This document shows positions 36,697-49,033 of a DNA stretch of 64,000 nucleotides, in pieces. The stretch comes from Artemisia argyi (Eukaryota > Streptophyta > Magnoliopsida > Asterales > Asteraceae). Positions within the stretch are counted from its first letter, which is position 1, and each line of letters opens with the position of its first letter. A program made the translations under genes and the position numbers. The stretch covers positions 103,298,523 through 103,362,522 of the forward strand of contig CM060708.1 of the NCBI GenBank assembly GCA_030686995.1, written 5' to 3'. The notes under the pieces are model-generated. The model was given only the letters and a program-made list of their open reading frames with translations, had not been told where the DNA came from and searched no databases.

Positions 36697-39600
36697 TGAT
36701 AGCAATCAATTATAGTATATATAGTATTAGAATCGAGGAGATCCGCAAGAAATACGGATCACCCGAGTCGTATCCCAACGAAGGTGTGAATGAATCTTGA
36801 ATATCGATTCGTGAAAATCGTGTCGTGAAAAGTGGAATAATGAAAATGGTGATTAAGAAACTCAAATAATGACAAACAATCACAAATTATGCAAGATGTA
36901 CAAGCTATGTATGCACAAGCTTTGTATTTTTTTAAGCTTTTCATGATTTTTATTTAATTTTTATTTATTAAAAAAATTAAATTTAAACTAAGAAAAATTA
37001 AGAAAAATAGTAAATCAATTCAGAAAAATCTTAAAAAATTACAGAAAATCAAAGATATTAAAATGAGCTTGGAGAAAAATTTTGAAATAAAAATAAGCTG
37101 AAAAAGTGCTTATTGAGGCAAAAACAGCTTATCACAAGTGCTTATTAATAAGCACTTATGTCCAAACTTTGTGTAACTAGCAACAGAGATGTATAATGCT
37201 TAAATAAGTTCTATGTAACTCAAATAAGGCCAAGAGTATCACAGAAATACAAGAGAAAAGCAATAAGCAGTATGAATAATCTCAAGCTTAAAGCAGAATA
37301 CCACAGAATAAGCCAGATGCTAAGAATCAATTACAACAACTCTAATATACTCAAACTAAGCTCAGAAACCACTAATAAGCTCAGGATATAAGCTCAAATG
37401 AGTACTAGCAGGCCTAAACTTCAAACAGAAACATCTTTCAAAGACTAAACTAGCAGGCTACAATAAGCTGTTCAAATAAGCTCAAGGCTGAAAAGTCAAT
37501 GGGGCAAAAGCTTCACTGTACTACTGAGATTAGAATTTCACTAAAAGTTCTATCACAATTAACCAATCACTAACCTAAAAGGGGCCTAGAACAGCAGCTT
37601 ATAGAGAGACTACAATAAGCAACAGTTGACTTTTTATTTGCTCTTTTAGATTGACTAAACTCAAAATCATTCCATCCAATCTACTCCTAATTGAATTATT
37701 AAGCTATTATTCATCTAGATTAAGCTAATATGATCAATTTTATAACTATCACTACAATGCCTCTAACTGATTACTATTCTACTTAACTGTTAATGAGAAT
37801 TAGTGCTAACTTTGATTTTTATCAAACTAACCTACTGATTTTATGCAATACTCGGTCTATTATTAACCTAAATGAATTACTTATACAATAATATCCAACT
37901 ATCTAATACCTAATCACAATAAAAAAGGTTATACCAAATACTCCTTTATTAACCAATCTACTTTATGAAACTTTGATTCCAACTACAAATCACTAAATAT
38001 ATGATCAAACAAGCTGAGATCACTCTAACAGATGCTATATGAACAATCTAACACAACTAGATCCAACAGAAACACAGTATCACAGATCCACAATTCTCAA
38101 AAAAAGCTAAGTAACACAGAATCAAGCTAAAACAGATGAATACAAGATAAAACAAGCTCAACTACATCAATTATCACAACTACAATAGCAAGCTAAATCA
38201 GTGAAATAGTGAATCTCAATACTTAATCAGAATCTAAACAGATACCATTAAGCAGTACTAAAATTAGAAAGTTACCAAATCAACTCTCCATCAGCTAGAA
38301 CAGAGGGAGCTCACTGAGCTTGCCTATCTTTAAGATAGGCTGAGACCTTCCCTTTTTGTCCCAATCTACCTCTCAACTCCAAGTATCAATTGATTCAAAA
38401 TTTTGTTGACTTTGGTTGACTGTTTTTGCTTGACTATGAGTTATGATCTAAAACACATCCACTATAAGCTAGAAAGCTTAAATGGATAGTATAAAAGCTA
38501 AACAAACTTATTTGTAAGCTTATCTAAGAAAAATGGAAACATATTTTTTATATTTTATATTTTCTGATTTTTTATATGTTTTTGAATAAGATGATAACTG
38601 AATTGAAAGATGATAATGTTTAAGCTATATAAGAAACTAAAAGTTGACTGAGTATAACATATATAACAAAATATGATCAATAAGCTAGAAATAATAAGAG
38701 TAAAACTGAATTTTTATTAAAAACTAATTTGGAGTACAATTACAATAGACTAAGCTAAATACAATCTAAGAAGTAAAATTTCCAGAGCTTCGCTACCTAT
38801 TCTATACTACCCAAATGAGCTTCTAAACGTCCTTATTTATAGCTGAGGAGAGGAGTGAGGTGATACCAATGCCATGTTGGCAATCCGTGTGAGGTTGTGC
38901 TTCTTTGAAGCCAATCAATACCCTTAGATCATAATCCAATCCATCCCATCTCATATACACCCTTGGATTAAGCCTTGTGACGCATTCCTCCCAATCATGA
39001 GTTGCCACGTATACCATCCGTGTGCTTCTTTACTTCTCTGACACTTTGACACGTCTCTGACCTTCTAGAATGCCAATGATTTGACCAACGTACCCTTAAT
39101 TGTAGTAATTTTGAGGAATTGTGTGTGAATAGTAATTTAGGGTTCATTCCCTGTGTAAATGGGGTTGATTTTGGGGGTGGGTAACTTGGGTATTTTATTT
39201 TAATGGAATTTTGACTTTGTTGACCGTTGACCCTGGGAAATAGGTGTTTGACTGAGGGGATGTTGGACTCGGGTCAAGGGATTGGTGATGGGCTTGGGTA
39301 AGACTTTGGTTTTGGGCTTTTAGGATATAAATGGATATTAGAAAATTGGACTTGGACTAGATTTTGTCATTTCAGAATTTAGTACCAATTAATAAACAAG
39401 GACCATTCATGTAATTTTCCAATTTTGCAAGGGCTGGACTTGTCACTTTTCCAAACTTCTTAAAGGGACTTGTTATGTCATTCTCGAATAGTTGAGGGAC
39501 TAGTGTTGACTTTTCTTCAAATATATGAGGGACCAATTGTGTCAACTTTGAAAGTGTAAGGACTAATCTTGCCAAATCTTCAAACTACACGCCAAGGCCA

Positions 39601-39857
39601 ATCTTGTGCATTCATCAAACTTTGAGGATCACTTTTGACTTTTTAAACTCAATTGGATTACCAGTATTGACTTCTTGACTCGTTCCACTCCGTGCTCGTT
39701 TTTGCCGGATTTTGTTTGTTTTTTCGTCAATTTACGAGATATCCGTAGCTGCACATTCACAATCACAAAAACACATTTTCTTTGGCGTTTTGAGTTAGTT
39801 TTTGGATTATCTGGCCTTATTTTGGTAAAGAAAAGGTGAGTGAATAAGCACTCACCA
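36697..39857 (-). repeat. 3' LTR of Athila element
   Basis: Begins TGATAGCAATCAATTATAG like 49034. The right boundary is placed at CACTCACCA followed by a pyrimidine tract (39861-39868) that is the polypurine tract on the minus strand. The part after 38430 has no partner in the window because the other LTR is truncated, so this boundary is an estimate. Confidence 0.7.
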
Positions 39858-41851
39858 AAATCCCCCGGACTAAGGTATTGTCGTGCCCTCACGCAATGTG
39901 ATCAATTCACGCTTTTGGGATAAATAATTTCATAACTCTTCCTACTAACATTGTAAAGTAGCAAGGAGGTTCAAAAGAAGTTACAAAATCATTTATTCCC
40001 GCAAACGCTCCGTTTTCCAAAATTTATTCTTTATTCTACTTTCATTTATGTTTATGGACTTTTCATTCTTCATACTTGTGACGGTTTGTTGAACTTTCAT
40101 TATTTTGCAATAATTTTTAGGGTCAACGAGTAGAAACACTTCTCATAGAAAAGTGACCATACGGATAAAAATCGTCATCTTTGATTTTTCACAAACCCCT
40201 AAACTAAGCGTACAAACGAGATCACAGCTTATCTACAAGTTAGATGCTAACACTACTCATAATAGTTACTTGTGGAAACCTCTTACTCCCATGTTCTAAA
40301 TTTTGTATCTCAAGATTTTACTTTTGTTGAGAAATGAATTACTTCATTTTTTCGCGTTTCAATACTTTTTAGTCCGATAGTGATGCCAAGTTTAAGCACT
40401 AAGTAGTTTTTCATTTTCTCTCAAGAACCACTGCAATAGAAATTCGGTCCACATCAAGAAATTTGGGTACATACAATCTCAAAGATAAGTTGCGGAGTAC
40501 TACACGTGCACCTCATGTGTCCAATTCAGAATCATCTACATGCACCTCACGCGCCAACGACTTTTATACATAAGCTCTTATTCGATACAACTTTCACTTT
40601 TCACTTTTTTCATTTTTCACTTTTTTCACTTTTCTCATATTTTTCATACTTTTTTTTCTCAACACCAATGGAAGCTTATCAGGTAGCTCCAAAACCACAT
40701 ACATAATCAACTTTTGACTTTTGATTTTTTTTCATTTTTGCTCTTATTTTTTATGTTCCTTGATATGTACCCAACTTCTAAAGCAAAGATTCTTTTAAGA
40801 AAATAAGAAACTCAATATTATCCAAACCTAAATACCACTAATTAACCTAGAACATCTATTATATGTCGGTGACGTATTTAATGGGAGTAAAAAGCCACAA
40901 GTACCTCTCATGAGCTCTAAAGAGAACCACTACTCCACGTTTAGCATCTAACTTCTAAATAAACTCTATCATTTCTCGCTCTTCGCAATTTAAGATTCCA
41001 AATAATGAAACCTGCGAATACTTAGCCGATAATCAGCCACGCATATATAAAGTCAGTTACGAAAACTTGCAAATTATAGAAGAAAAATTCGCGTTTTCTA
41101 GCTCCTTATGTAAAAGAATAGCGAAAGGTTTTAAGCTGCGTATGTATAAAGTCAAGTACGGGAACTTGCAGATTCTAAAGAAAGAATTCGCATTTTATAG
41201 CTCCTGGTGTAAAAGACTAGCACAAGCTTATGTGATTATCATTGGTTAAGGGAACAAGCTAGGGCTCAACACGCCCGGTCAAGTCAAAATATTTATTCCT
41301 ACTATCGCCAGCAAGAAAGTCAACAAGGTGTCAAAACACTTATTCAAACTTTATTATATTTTTGCACAATTTTTCAACTTTTTATCATCTTTTTGTGCTT
41401 TTCATGACTTTTTCTTTCATTTTTCTTCAAAATTTTTGAAATTTTCAATTTTTTCAATTTTTTTATTTTTTAGGAAAAACGGAGTTGCAAGAGTACACGA
41501 CATGGTGAAAAATGCAAGGTCAAATCGAATCGAAGATTCACCCTCTCCCGGACTAGAATTGAACATTGTCCTCAATGTTTTATGGGTAAAGGCAATCCTA
41601 ACAAAATTCTAGGGCCGTTTATTAATTATACCAAAGAAAACGTTAGTCGATAAGATTTTCGGATATAGGATTTCCAAAAGCATCGATGAATGAGACTCGA
41701 GTGGAGAGAAAATAACGAGCACGAGAGTCATCATAAATCGCGGACAATCCTGGAAAAATATTCACAAACAACCACGGAACACAAGAGTATAAGAGGCACC
41801 CCCTCCTCACGTTATTCATTAGAAATAAGAAAAATAAGAAGATGAAATGGA
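39858..41851 (-). other. Athila 3' untranslated region
   Basis: Non-coding. It contains a CACTTTTTTCATTTT-like low-complexity tract (40585-40650), a two-copy tandem repeat (41041-41232) and the phrase CATTGAGGACAATGTTCAA (minus, near 41562-41580) that recurs in Athila/Tat elements (compare 13407-13425). No gene. Confidence 0.65.
41041..41232. repeat. Two-copy tandem repeat, about 98-bp unit
   Basis: ATATATAAAGTCAGTTACG with following sequence recurs as GTATGTATAAAGTCAAGTACG at about 41138. The copies align along their whole length with scattered substitutions. Confidence 0.8.
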
Positions 41852-41854
41852 TAA

Positions 41855-41910
41855 GCATGGGTTGCCTCCCACGAAGCGCTTTTTTTTATTACCGAGTCAC
41901 ATAGCTTGAC
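41855..41910 (-). promoter_or_regulatory. Conserved double-hairpin motif after Athila pol
   Basis: On the minus strand GAGTCAAGCTATGTGACTC (6-bp stem GAGTCA/TGACTC) precedes AAGCGCTTCGTGGGAGGCAA plus CCCATGC, 10-70 bp after the pol stop. It matches the motifs at 5835-5906 and 12567-12623. Confidence 0.55.
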
Positions 41911-41923
41911 TCGATCCCCGAAT

Positions 41924-44900
41924 TCAATCGTCCTTGGGGAAAGTTTGGAGATCTGGGACTACCATGGTTGGTACATCCCCTCCGAAGTAATGTTTCAAAC
42001 GGTGACCATTCACCTTAAAGTTGGGACCATCAGGTTGAGCTAACTCAATGGTACCATAAGGGAACACTTGGGTTATGGTGAATGGTCCAGACCAACGGGT
42101 TTTAAGCTTACCCGAGAAAATCTTCAATCGAGAATTAAAAAGAAGCACTTGATCACCAACGTTGAAAACGCAGTCTTTAATCTTGGCATCATGAAGTCTT
42201 TTAGTTTTCTCTTTATAAATCAAAGAATTCTCATAAGCTTGATCACGAAGTTCGACTAATTCATTCAATTGAACTTTTCGGTGATCACCCGCGGTTTTAA
42301 GGTCGAAATTTGCATGTTTTAAGGCCTAATAGGCCTTGTGCTCAAGTTCTGGGGGCAAATGACAAGCCTTCCCGTAAACCAGCTTATAAGGAGTACACCC
42401 AATGGGTGTTTTGTATGCGGTTCGGAAAGCCCATAAAGCATCGTCTAACTTATCAGCCCATGAGGCACGGTGCTCTCCTACGGTCCTTTCTAATATCCTT
42501 TTCAAGCCACGATTGGACACCTCAACTTGACCACTAGTTTGTGGATGATAAGCCGTAGAAAGGCGATGCGTGACACCATACTTAAGCATTACTTTAGCAA
42601 ATTGATCATTGCAAAAATGGGTCCCACGATCACTTATTATAGCTCGAAGTGCACCGAATCGGGCAAAGAGACTTTTCAAAAATTTGACAACTACTCGGGC
42701 GTCATTGGTGGGGAGCGTCTTCGCTTCAACCCATTTTGACAAGTAATCGACGGCCACGAGAATATACTTATTTCCTCTAGATGACGGGAATGGTCCCATG
42801 AAATCGATACCCCAAACGTCAAAAATTTCACAAACTTGAATTGCATTTTGAGGTATTTCATCTTTTTGAGAAAATTTTCCTTGACCCTGGCAAGAATCAC
42901 ATGATTTCACCAATTCATGGGCATCCCGATAAATCGTCAGCCAGTAGAAGCCGGAATCAAAGACTTTATTTGCGGTGAAGTTGGCACCATGATGTCCCCC
43001 CGTGGGTCCACTATGGCATGCCATAAGAATTTCAACGGCTTCCGTGCCGTGAACACACCGCCGAATCACTTGATCCGCACAAACTTTGAACAAATAGGGG
43101 TCATCTCAAAAGTAATGCCTAACATCTTTGAAAATTTTCTTCTTTTGTTGGGACGGCATCCATTTTCTTATGAAATTCCCCGCATGGTAATTCGTAAAAT
43201 CGGCGAACCATGGGGTACTTGAATCAATTTTAGACAAACTCCCAAGTGTCTCGAGAGGATATGTTTCGGTAATTTCCTTATTCTCGAGAACACCTTGATG
43301 GGGATTCTCAAGATGTGAAAGGTGATCAGCAGCAAGGTTCTCAGCTGCTTTTTTGTCTCGAATTTCAACATCAAATTCTTTTAGGAGTAGAACCCACCAC
43401 ATCAAGCGTTGCTTAGCATCTTGCTTTGCCATTAGGTATTTTAATGCCGAATGATCCGTATACACTATGCATTTCTTTAAAAGCAAATATGGTCAAAATT
43501 TTTCAAAAGCATAAATGACGGTTAACATTTCTTTTTCAGTAGTCGTATAGTGATGTTGAGCGTCATTCATTGTCTTACTTGCATAGTGTATCAGCTGAAA
43601 GTACTTATTTTTTCGTTGCCCCAGAACTGCACCAATGGCATAATCACTTGCATCGCACATTAGCTCAAATGCTAAGCTCCAATCGGGGGCAACTAAGATC
43701 GGTGCCTCCGTTAACTTCTTCTTCAAGAAATTAAATGCATCAATGCATTCATTTGTGAAGTTAAATGGAGCATCTTTTTCTAAAAGGTGGGTCAGAGGCC
43801 GGGCTATTTTGGAAAAATCTTGTATAAAACGTCGGTAAAAGCCATCATGACCAAGGAAACTTCGGATTCCTTTAACGGTGGTAGGATGAGGTAGCTTAGC
43901 AATTACATCAACTTTGGAATGATCTACCTCAATCCCAGATTTGGAGATTTTATGGCCGAGGACTATGCCCTATTTAACCATGAAGTGACACTTCTCCCAA
44001 TTTAGAACCAAGTTGGTGTTTTCACACCGCTTCAGCATATTCTCTAAATGGGAGAGGCAAGAATCGAAAGAATTTCCATAGACGGAGAAGTCGTCCATGA
44101 ATACTTCCATGGTTTTTTCAATCATGTCGGAGAAAATGGCCATCATGCACCTTTGAAACGTGCCTGGAGCATTACATAAGCCAAATGGCATTCTACGATA
44201 GGCAAACGTTCCATAAGGGCAAGTGAAAGTGGTCTTTCCTTGATCCTGGGGATCAATGGGAATCTGAAAGTACCCAGAAAAGCCATCGAGAAAACAATAG
44301 AACTCATTTCCCGCTAATCGTTCAAGCATTTGGTACATAAAAGGGAGCGGGAAATGGTCTTTACGAGTCGCGTCATTTAACTTGCGGTAATCGATGCAAA
44401 CTCTTCATCCGGTCACAAGTCTAGTCGGTATAAGCTCATTATCTTCATTTTTCACAACAGTGATTCCGCCCTTCTTTGGAACACAATGAATCGGGCTAGC
44501 CCATGAGCTATCCGAGATTGGATAAATTATTCCAGCGTCAAGGAGTTTTATAACTTCCTTTTTGATCACTTCATGGATTTGTGGGTTAACCTGTCGTTGT
44601 TGTTGGACGGAAGCTTTGTGATTATCTTCAAGCAGAATCTTGTGTGTGCAAAATCGAGGGTCAATTCCCTTAATGTCGGAGATTTGCCAGGCAATAGCAC
44701 TTTTATGCTTCTTAAGCACATCTAAGAGTCGGGTCTTCTTCTCATCTTTAAGGTCTTTCGAAATTATAACGGGTAATTTATTATTCATTTCCAAGTACGC
44801 GTGTTCGAGATGAGGAGGTAAATCCTTGAGCTCTAGCTCCGGAGGATTTTCAATAGACGGCTTTACTTCTTTTACGTCTGCCATTTTTAGGTCCATCGGA

Positions 44901-44947
44901 GGGGAAGAAAGGATCGGGTTTTCATTTAAGAGTTTTTCAGATTCCAT
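41924..44947 (-). pseudogene. Athila reverse transcriptase, RNase H and integrase
   Basis: One frame of 1008 codons runs from ATG 44947 to the stop at 41924 without any frameshift but with five in-frame stops (near 44402, 43967, 43490, 43100 and 42323). Order: reverse transcriptase (VNPQIHEVIKKEVIKLLDAG, FLDGFSGYFQIPIDPQDQ, the FMDD active site near 44105), RNase H ([29 protein letters not shown]), integrase with the HHCC zinc finger (H-x-H in GGHHG, CDSC), catalytic Asp in [10 protein letters not shown], Asp in IISDRG and Glu in GQVEVSNRG, then a C-terminal VGDQVLLFNSR domain. These convert element RNA to DNA and insert it. The first ten or so residues come from a SIRE-type leader, not from Athila. 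The stops all look like C-to-T or G-to-A changes from Trp, Arg or Gln codons. Non-functional. Confidence 0.9.
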
Positions 44948-45000
44948 AGATCGTTACAAGTTTTAAAATACAATATATTTTAAAGATCTTGCTAGACGTG

Positions 45001-45013
45001 GCTCCTGATACCA
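45001..45013 (-). other. Primer-binding site of SIRE-type insertion
   Basis: TGGTATCAGGAGC on the minus strand, just inside the SIRE-type LTR. The site at 55702 in the right-end copia element is TGGCATCAGGAGC. Confidence 0.78.
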
Positions 45014-45015
45014 AT

Positions 45016-46262
45016 TGTGGAAAACTAGAATGGGGGGTTGAATAGTTTTACGTCCTTTTAAAAGTTTATTACCAAAATATTTTGTAGGTTATTAAAAACT
45101 TTCGATTCGATCTCAAGTGAATTCAAATAACAACCAATATAAGCAATTCTAATCTAGTAATGAAAGTATTGAAATGTAATGAAGAAAAGATAGAGTTAGA
45201 AAGATCAAACCACAACACGCGAATTTATAGTGGTTCGGCTACAAGGACACCTTCCTTGCCCTACTCCACTCCCCGAGTACCACACTCGAGAGTTTTCTTC
45301 ACTATGTCAACAAACTCCTTATGGTGGAGAAACCTTACACACCTTGGCTTACACGAGTTAACGACACTAAGCTAAATGTCGAGTTCTAATCGTAGCTAGA
45401 ACCAATCTCACGACTTCTTCAAGGCTTCACACCTTCTTCACAACTTCACAACTTCTTCAAGGCTTCACACTTTCTTCTATGCACAACTAATTCACAACTA
45501 CTAAACTACTTTACAACACACCTAGTTTCTACAATCAACAAATTTACACACCACTTTTACAAATATCTACCACAACTACAATATGAAACTAGCTATTCAC
45601 AACACTACTACAATTAGATGGATGTAGAGGAGTGTTCTTCTTCTTGCACTTGAATGGATGAAGCTTTGGATCACTTGGAAACAAAGACTTATGAATTATA
45701 TGATCAAAGGATTTTAGATCTAGAAGTGGAGGTTGGATCAGAAAGTTTATAGTGCAAAAAGGTGAGGAAAATGTGTGAAATGATCCAATATTTATAGGGC
45801 CAGATTTTACTGTTCGGGAGCGTGCCAGTCCCCTTAATTAGGGGCCGGTCCCCTTAATCATTAAGGGGCCGCCTAGTAAAATTAAGGGGGCCGCCCTCCT
45901 GAACGTTGGAAAAGTTTTTCTGGATAAAATTTGCCCTTTTTGGTTGGAAATTTGAAATCATATCTTTGTGGTTTAATATAGCATTACCAAAAATGATTTA
46001 CAAATATATATAAAATGTTTATATCATTTTATAAGATGTTAATATGTTATGTCTTAAGACAAATTTTTCTTTGATCATGTAATGCATAAGATGCTTAGTT
46101 TATGCATACCTTAAGTGATATTAGATGTAGAAGTAAATATTTGTTACCAAATACTTGTTTACTTCTTAATCTTGACTTAATTTGATTTAAGTTTTGTGAT
46201 TATCAAAACATAGGTTTATTGAGAGATATTAATAACCTTTTCAAGCATTATTTATATAAACA
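45016..46262 (-). mobile_element. SIRE-type copia LTR inside Athila
   Basis: On the minus strand it begins TGTTTATATAAATAATGC and ends GGGTTGAATAG through AACCCCCCATTCTAG to TTTTCCACA, matching the end of the LTR at 54273-55699. A primer-binding site and leader follow (45013-44948), then an ATG. It has a TATA-like CTATAAATATT (45787-45797) with GC-rich inverted repeats upstream. No SIRE gag, pol or second LTR remains. It lies after LELAN in the Athila protease and before Athila reverse transcriptase, so the rest of protease is missing. Confidence 0.82.
45815..45905 (-). repeat. GC-rich inverted repeats upstream of SIRE-type TATA box
   Basis: CCCCTTAATTAGGGG, CCCCTTAATCATTAAGGGG and nearby GGCCGCC blocks form several self-complementary units immediately upstream of the TATA box (minus strand). 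Confidence 0.7.
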
Positions 46263-46503
46263 GGTTAGCAAGCTCGAGGGTCATAAGAGTCGGTGTCAAG
46301 TTGGGAAGAGACAACTTTTGCTAAATGGACAATGGCATTAGGTTCATGCTAGCACCAAGATCGGCCAAGGCGAAGCATTGAACCATACCCGGAAAATTGC
46401 ATGGAATAAGAAACTTGCCAGGGTCTTCAAGCTTTTCGGGTAACTTTTTAAGAAGAACCGCTGAGCAATTCTCATTCATCTGGGTTTTATACATTTCAAA
46501 CAA
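46263..46503 (-). pseudogene. Athila protease, N-terminal half
   Basis: Continues the gag frame after a one-base loss in an A-run near 46497. [20 protein letters not shown] includes the catalytic D-L-G typical of Athila retropepsins. The Trp expected after MNLMPLSI is a TAG stop. The frame then stays readable up to the SIRE-type LTR at 46262, where protease is cut. Retropepsin would process the Gag-Pol polyprotein; this copy cannot. Confidence 0.82.
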
Positions 46504-48512
46504 CTTTCTTTATTATTCAAAAGACCTTTTAACATTGAAGCAAATTTAGGCATCAAAAGTATAGCATCCGCGAGACTTATATCAAAATGCAATTCTTGAA
46601 AGATCTGATAAAACTTTTCCATCTGGTTTTTATCTTTCTTGCGGTGCTTTTGTTCATTTAAGCGTGACGGATAAGGCAATTTTGTTTTGACGGGAATTTC
46701 TTTCTCAGCTTCGTAAACGACTTTTTCTTTTCCTTTTGACGTTTGGACCACCGGAGGTTGGATGTCTTCGGTTCTTCCATTATTAATAGGAATTTCCGTA
46801 TCCGTTGTCACCTCGGTTTCACGGGCGACTACCTTAGGAGGAAGAGAGGAAGAGGCAGTCGGAGCCGTTGGTCCATCATATGAAACACCACTCCTAGTTG
46901 TAATCACTTTTGAATCGCCCCTTGGGTTAGCGATCGTGTTGCTTGGAAGAGTTCCCGAGCCCGAGGGTCGATCATTTAAACGTTTCTTTAGTTCAAGAAT
47001 TTCCTTAGCCATTAACTCTTGGTTTTTCATAATCTGCTTACGAAGCTCATCCGAGGGCGATGGATTTTGAACCACATTCTGATTTTGATTTTGAAAATTT
47101 TGCCCTCGGTTGTTTTGATTAAAGCCTTGATTTTGATTTCCTTGATTCGTATTTTGAAAATTCCCATTATGTTGAAAAGCATTCCCTTGAGTCGGGCCTT
47201 GATTGTAATTCCCCCGATTTTGATTTTGATGAAAACCTTGATTTTGACCTTGAAAACCATTATTTCCCCGGTTTTGATTTTGATTGTGGTTAAATTTATG
47301 ATTCCGGTTTTGCACATTATTATTATGATTCACTTGATTTTGTTGATTGATACCGGGTGGTCCAAGATAATTGCCGGAATGGTAGCTAAGAAGATTACGG
47401 TCACCTTGTGGTGGGTAAACATTACCACCGTTATTATAGGTTCCCGAAGTGGCATACACGTTTTCCTGCGTGAAGCCACCGGAGGCTGGGCACTCAAGAT
47501 ACGAATGAGGACCACCACAAGTCTCACAATCAGTATTAACCATATTTACTTGAGGGTTCTTAACTTGATTCTGAGTCATTTGATACATTCTTAACATAGC
47601 CGTAGACATATCATCAAGTTTCTTAGTTATGGCAGCCAACTCAGGATTGTAAGAGGGAGAAGAGTTTTGAGTCGCAGTCGATCTTGTTGGCTCATTCCTC
47701 TCGACTGAGGAATCCCAATAATTGTAATGGGCCGTCATATTCTCGATTAGTTCGTAACAATCCTCAGGACGATGTTTCATAAAAATTCCACCAGCTGCAG
47801 CATTGATCGTGTCCCGATGTCGAAGAGTTAAACCATTGTAAAATGTATCAATGATTGTAACGAGAAGCATATTATGGTTTGGACACCGATCAATGGCAAG
47901 CTTATAACGTTCCCAAGCCTCGAATAAAGACTCATCGGGAAGTTGCCGAAAATTGCTAATATCGTTTCTTAACTTCGTCACCATCGATGGTGGAAAATAC
48001 TTCGCCAAGAACTTCGATACCATTTCTTCGAAGTTATGAATCGAGTTCTTGGGAAGACGATCAAACCAAGCGGTGGCATGATGCATTAGAGAATAAGGGA
48101 AGAGAGAAAGATGAAGGGCGTCATCGGAGACCCCATTTTGTTTCATACTTTGGGTGACGGTTAAAAATTTGTCAATATGCTTGTTTGCATCGTCACCTGG
48201 TAAGCCGTGAAATTGGCATGAATTTTGGACTTGTTGTATCATATGATGCTTTAGTCAAAAATCCGTAGCCTCAATATTGAGAGGGGCAATCGAACCACCT
48301 CTATCGTGCATTGTTGGTTGGCACAGCTCTTCCATCGTTCGGAGATCGGGCGCTGGCACGTGTTGGTGATTTTCCCCACCCACCGGAGGGTGTTGATTAT
48401 TCGGGTCCATTTCCACAACGTTGGGGAAATGGACACGGTGTGTGTGTCGAATTACCCTTTCGGGGTTTGACAAAGGAGATATAAGACTTTCAGAAGAAGA
48501 ATAGGTGTTCAT
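46490..48512 (-). pseudogene. Athila gag
   Basis: From ATG 48512 (MNTYSSSESLISPLSNPERV) the frame runs through an in-frame TGA near 48255 into the gag core: FHGLPGDDANKHIDKFL, DALHLSLFPYSLMHHATAWF, FLAKYFPPSMVTKLRNDI and AWERYKLAIDRCPNH. A short zinc-knuckle-like segment (CETCGGPHSYLEC) follows. Then comes a long tract rich in Asn, Gln and Gly (about 300-400 from the start), and the conserved FQELHFDISLADAILLMPKF before the protease. It forms the particle shell of Athila elements. One nonsense codon and a frameshift at the end disable it. Confidence 0.9.
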
Positions 48513-49007
48513 ACACCAAAAATAAAAAGAAACAAAAAAAGAGAAAAAGGAAAATCTTTATGTATATATATTTTTTTTATTTAAAAAAATCTCAAAAACT
48601 TTTTATTTTCTTTTGTTTTCTTTTTATAAAACGTTACGTTAATCGTAACCGTTTCCTTCAAAACTACTCGTGACGGAACGGGAAAGAAGAGTGTTTCTCT
48701 CTTCAGCTAGCAATTTAATGTCTTAGCTTCCGTATTTCCCGCTTATTCGGTTGTAGAATTAAAGTAATCTGATAAACAACTAATTTCACGTTTTTCTTAT
48801 GTTGTTAGGCTTATTTGGTTTACAACGCCCCCTCTTCCACGAGGGAGTCGAGAATGTAACTTTCTTTTTGTGTTTTTGAAAACACTTTAGGAAAAGTGTT
48901 TTTGATTTTTCAATTTTTATATTTTTATAGAAAATATATACAAGATAGAGGAAGGCTTATCAAAACACGATTTTTCAAAACGAATATTTAAAAACTCATT
49001 TCAACCT
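48513..49007 (-). other. Athila 5' leader
   Basis: About 0.5 kb between primer-binding site and gag start; non-coding, T-rich. This is where a packaging signal would lie. Confidence 0.6.
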
Positions 49008-49025
49008 TCCCCGGCAGCGGCGCCA
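49008..49025 (-). other. Primer-binding site of Athila element
   Basis: TGGCGCCGCTGCCGGGGA on the minus strand, 8 bp from the LTR end; the same tRNA class as the site at 11375. Confidence 0.92.
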
Positions 49026-49033
49026 AAAAAAAT

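Noticed and set aside
45160..45375. 71-codon plus-strand frame inside Athila
   Set aside because: It is the reverse strand of a SIRE-type LTR leader; the same sequence occurs reversed in the LTR at 55130-55350.
47019..47594. 191-codon plus-strand frame with Ile/Leu repeats, membrane-like
   Set aside because: Antisense of the Asn/Gln-rich part of Athila gag; hydrophobicity is an artefact of reading AAC/CAA codons backwards.
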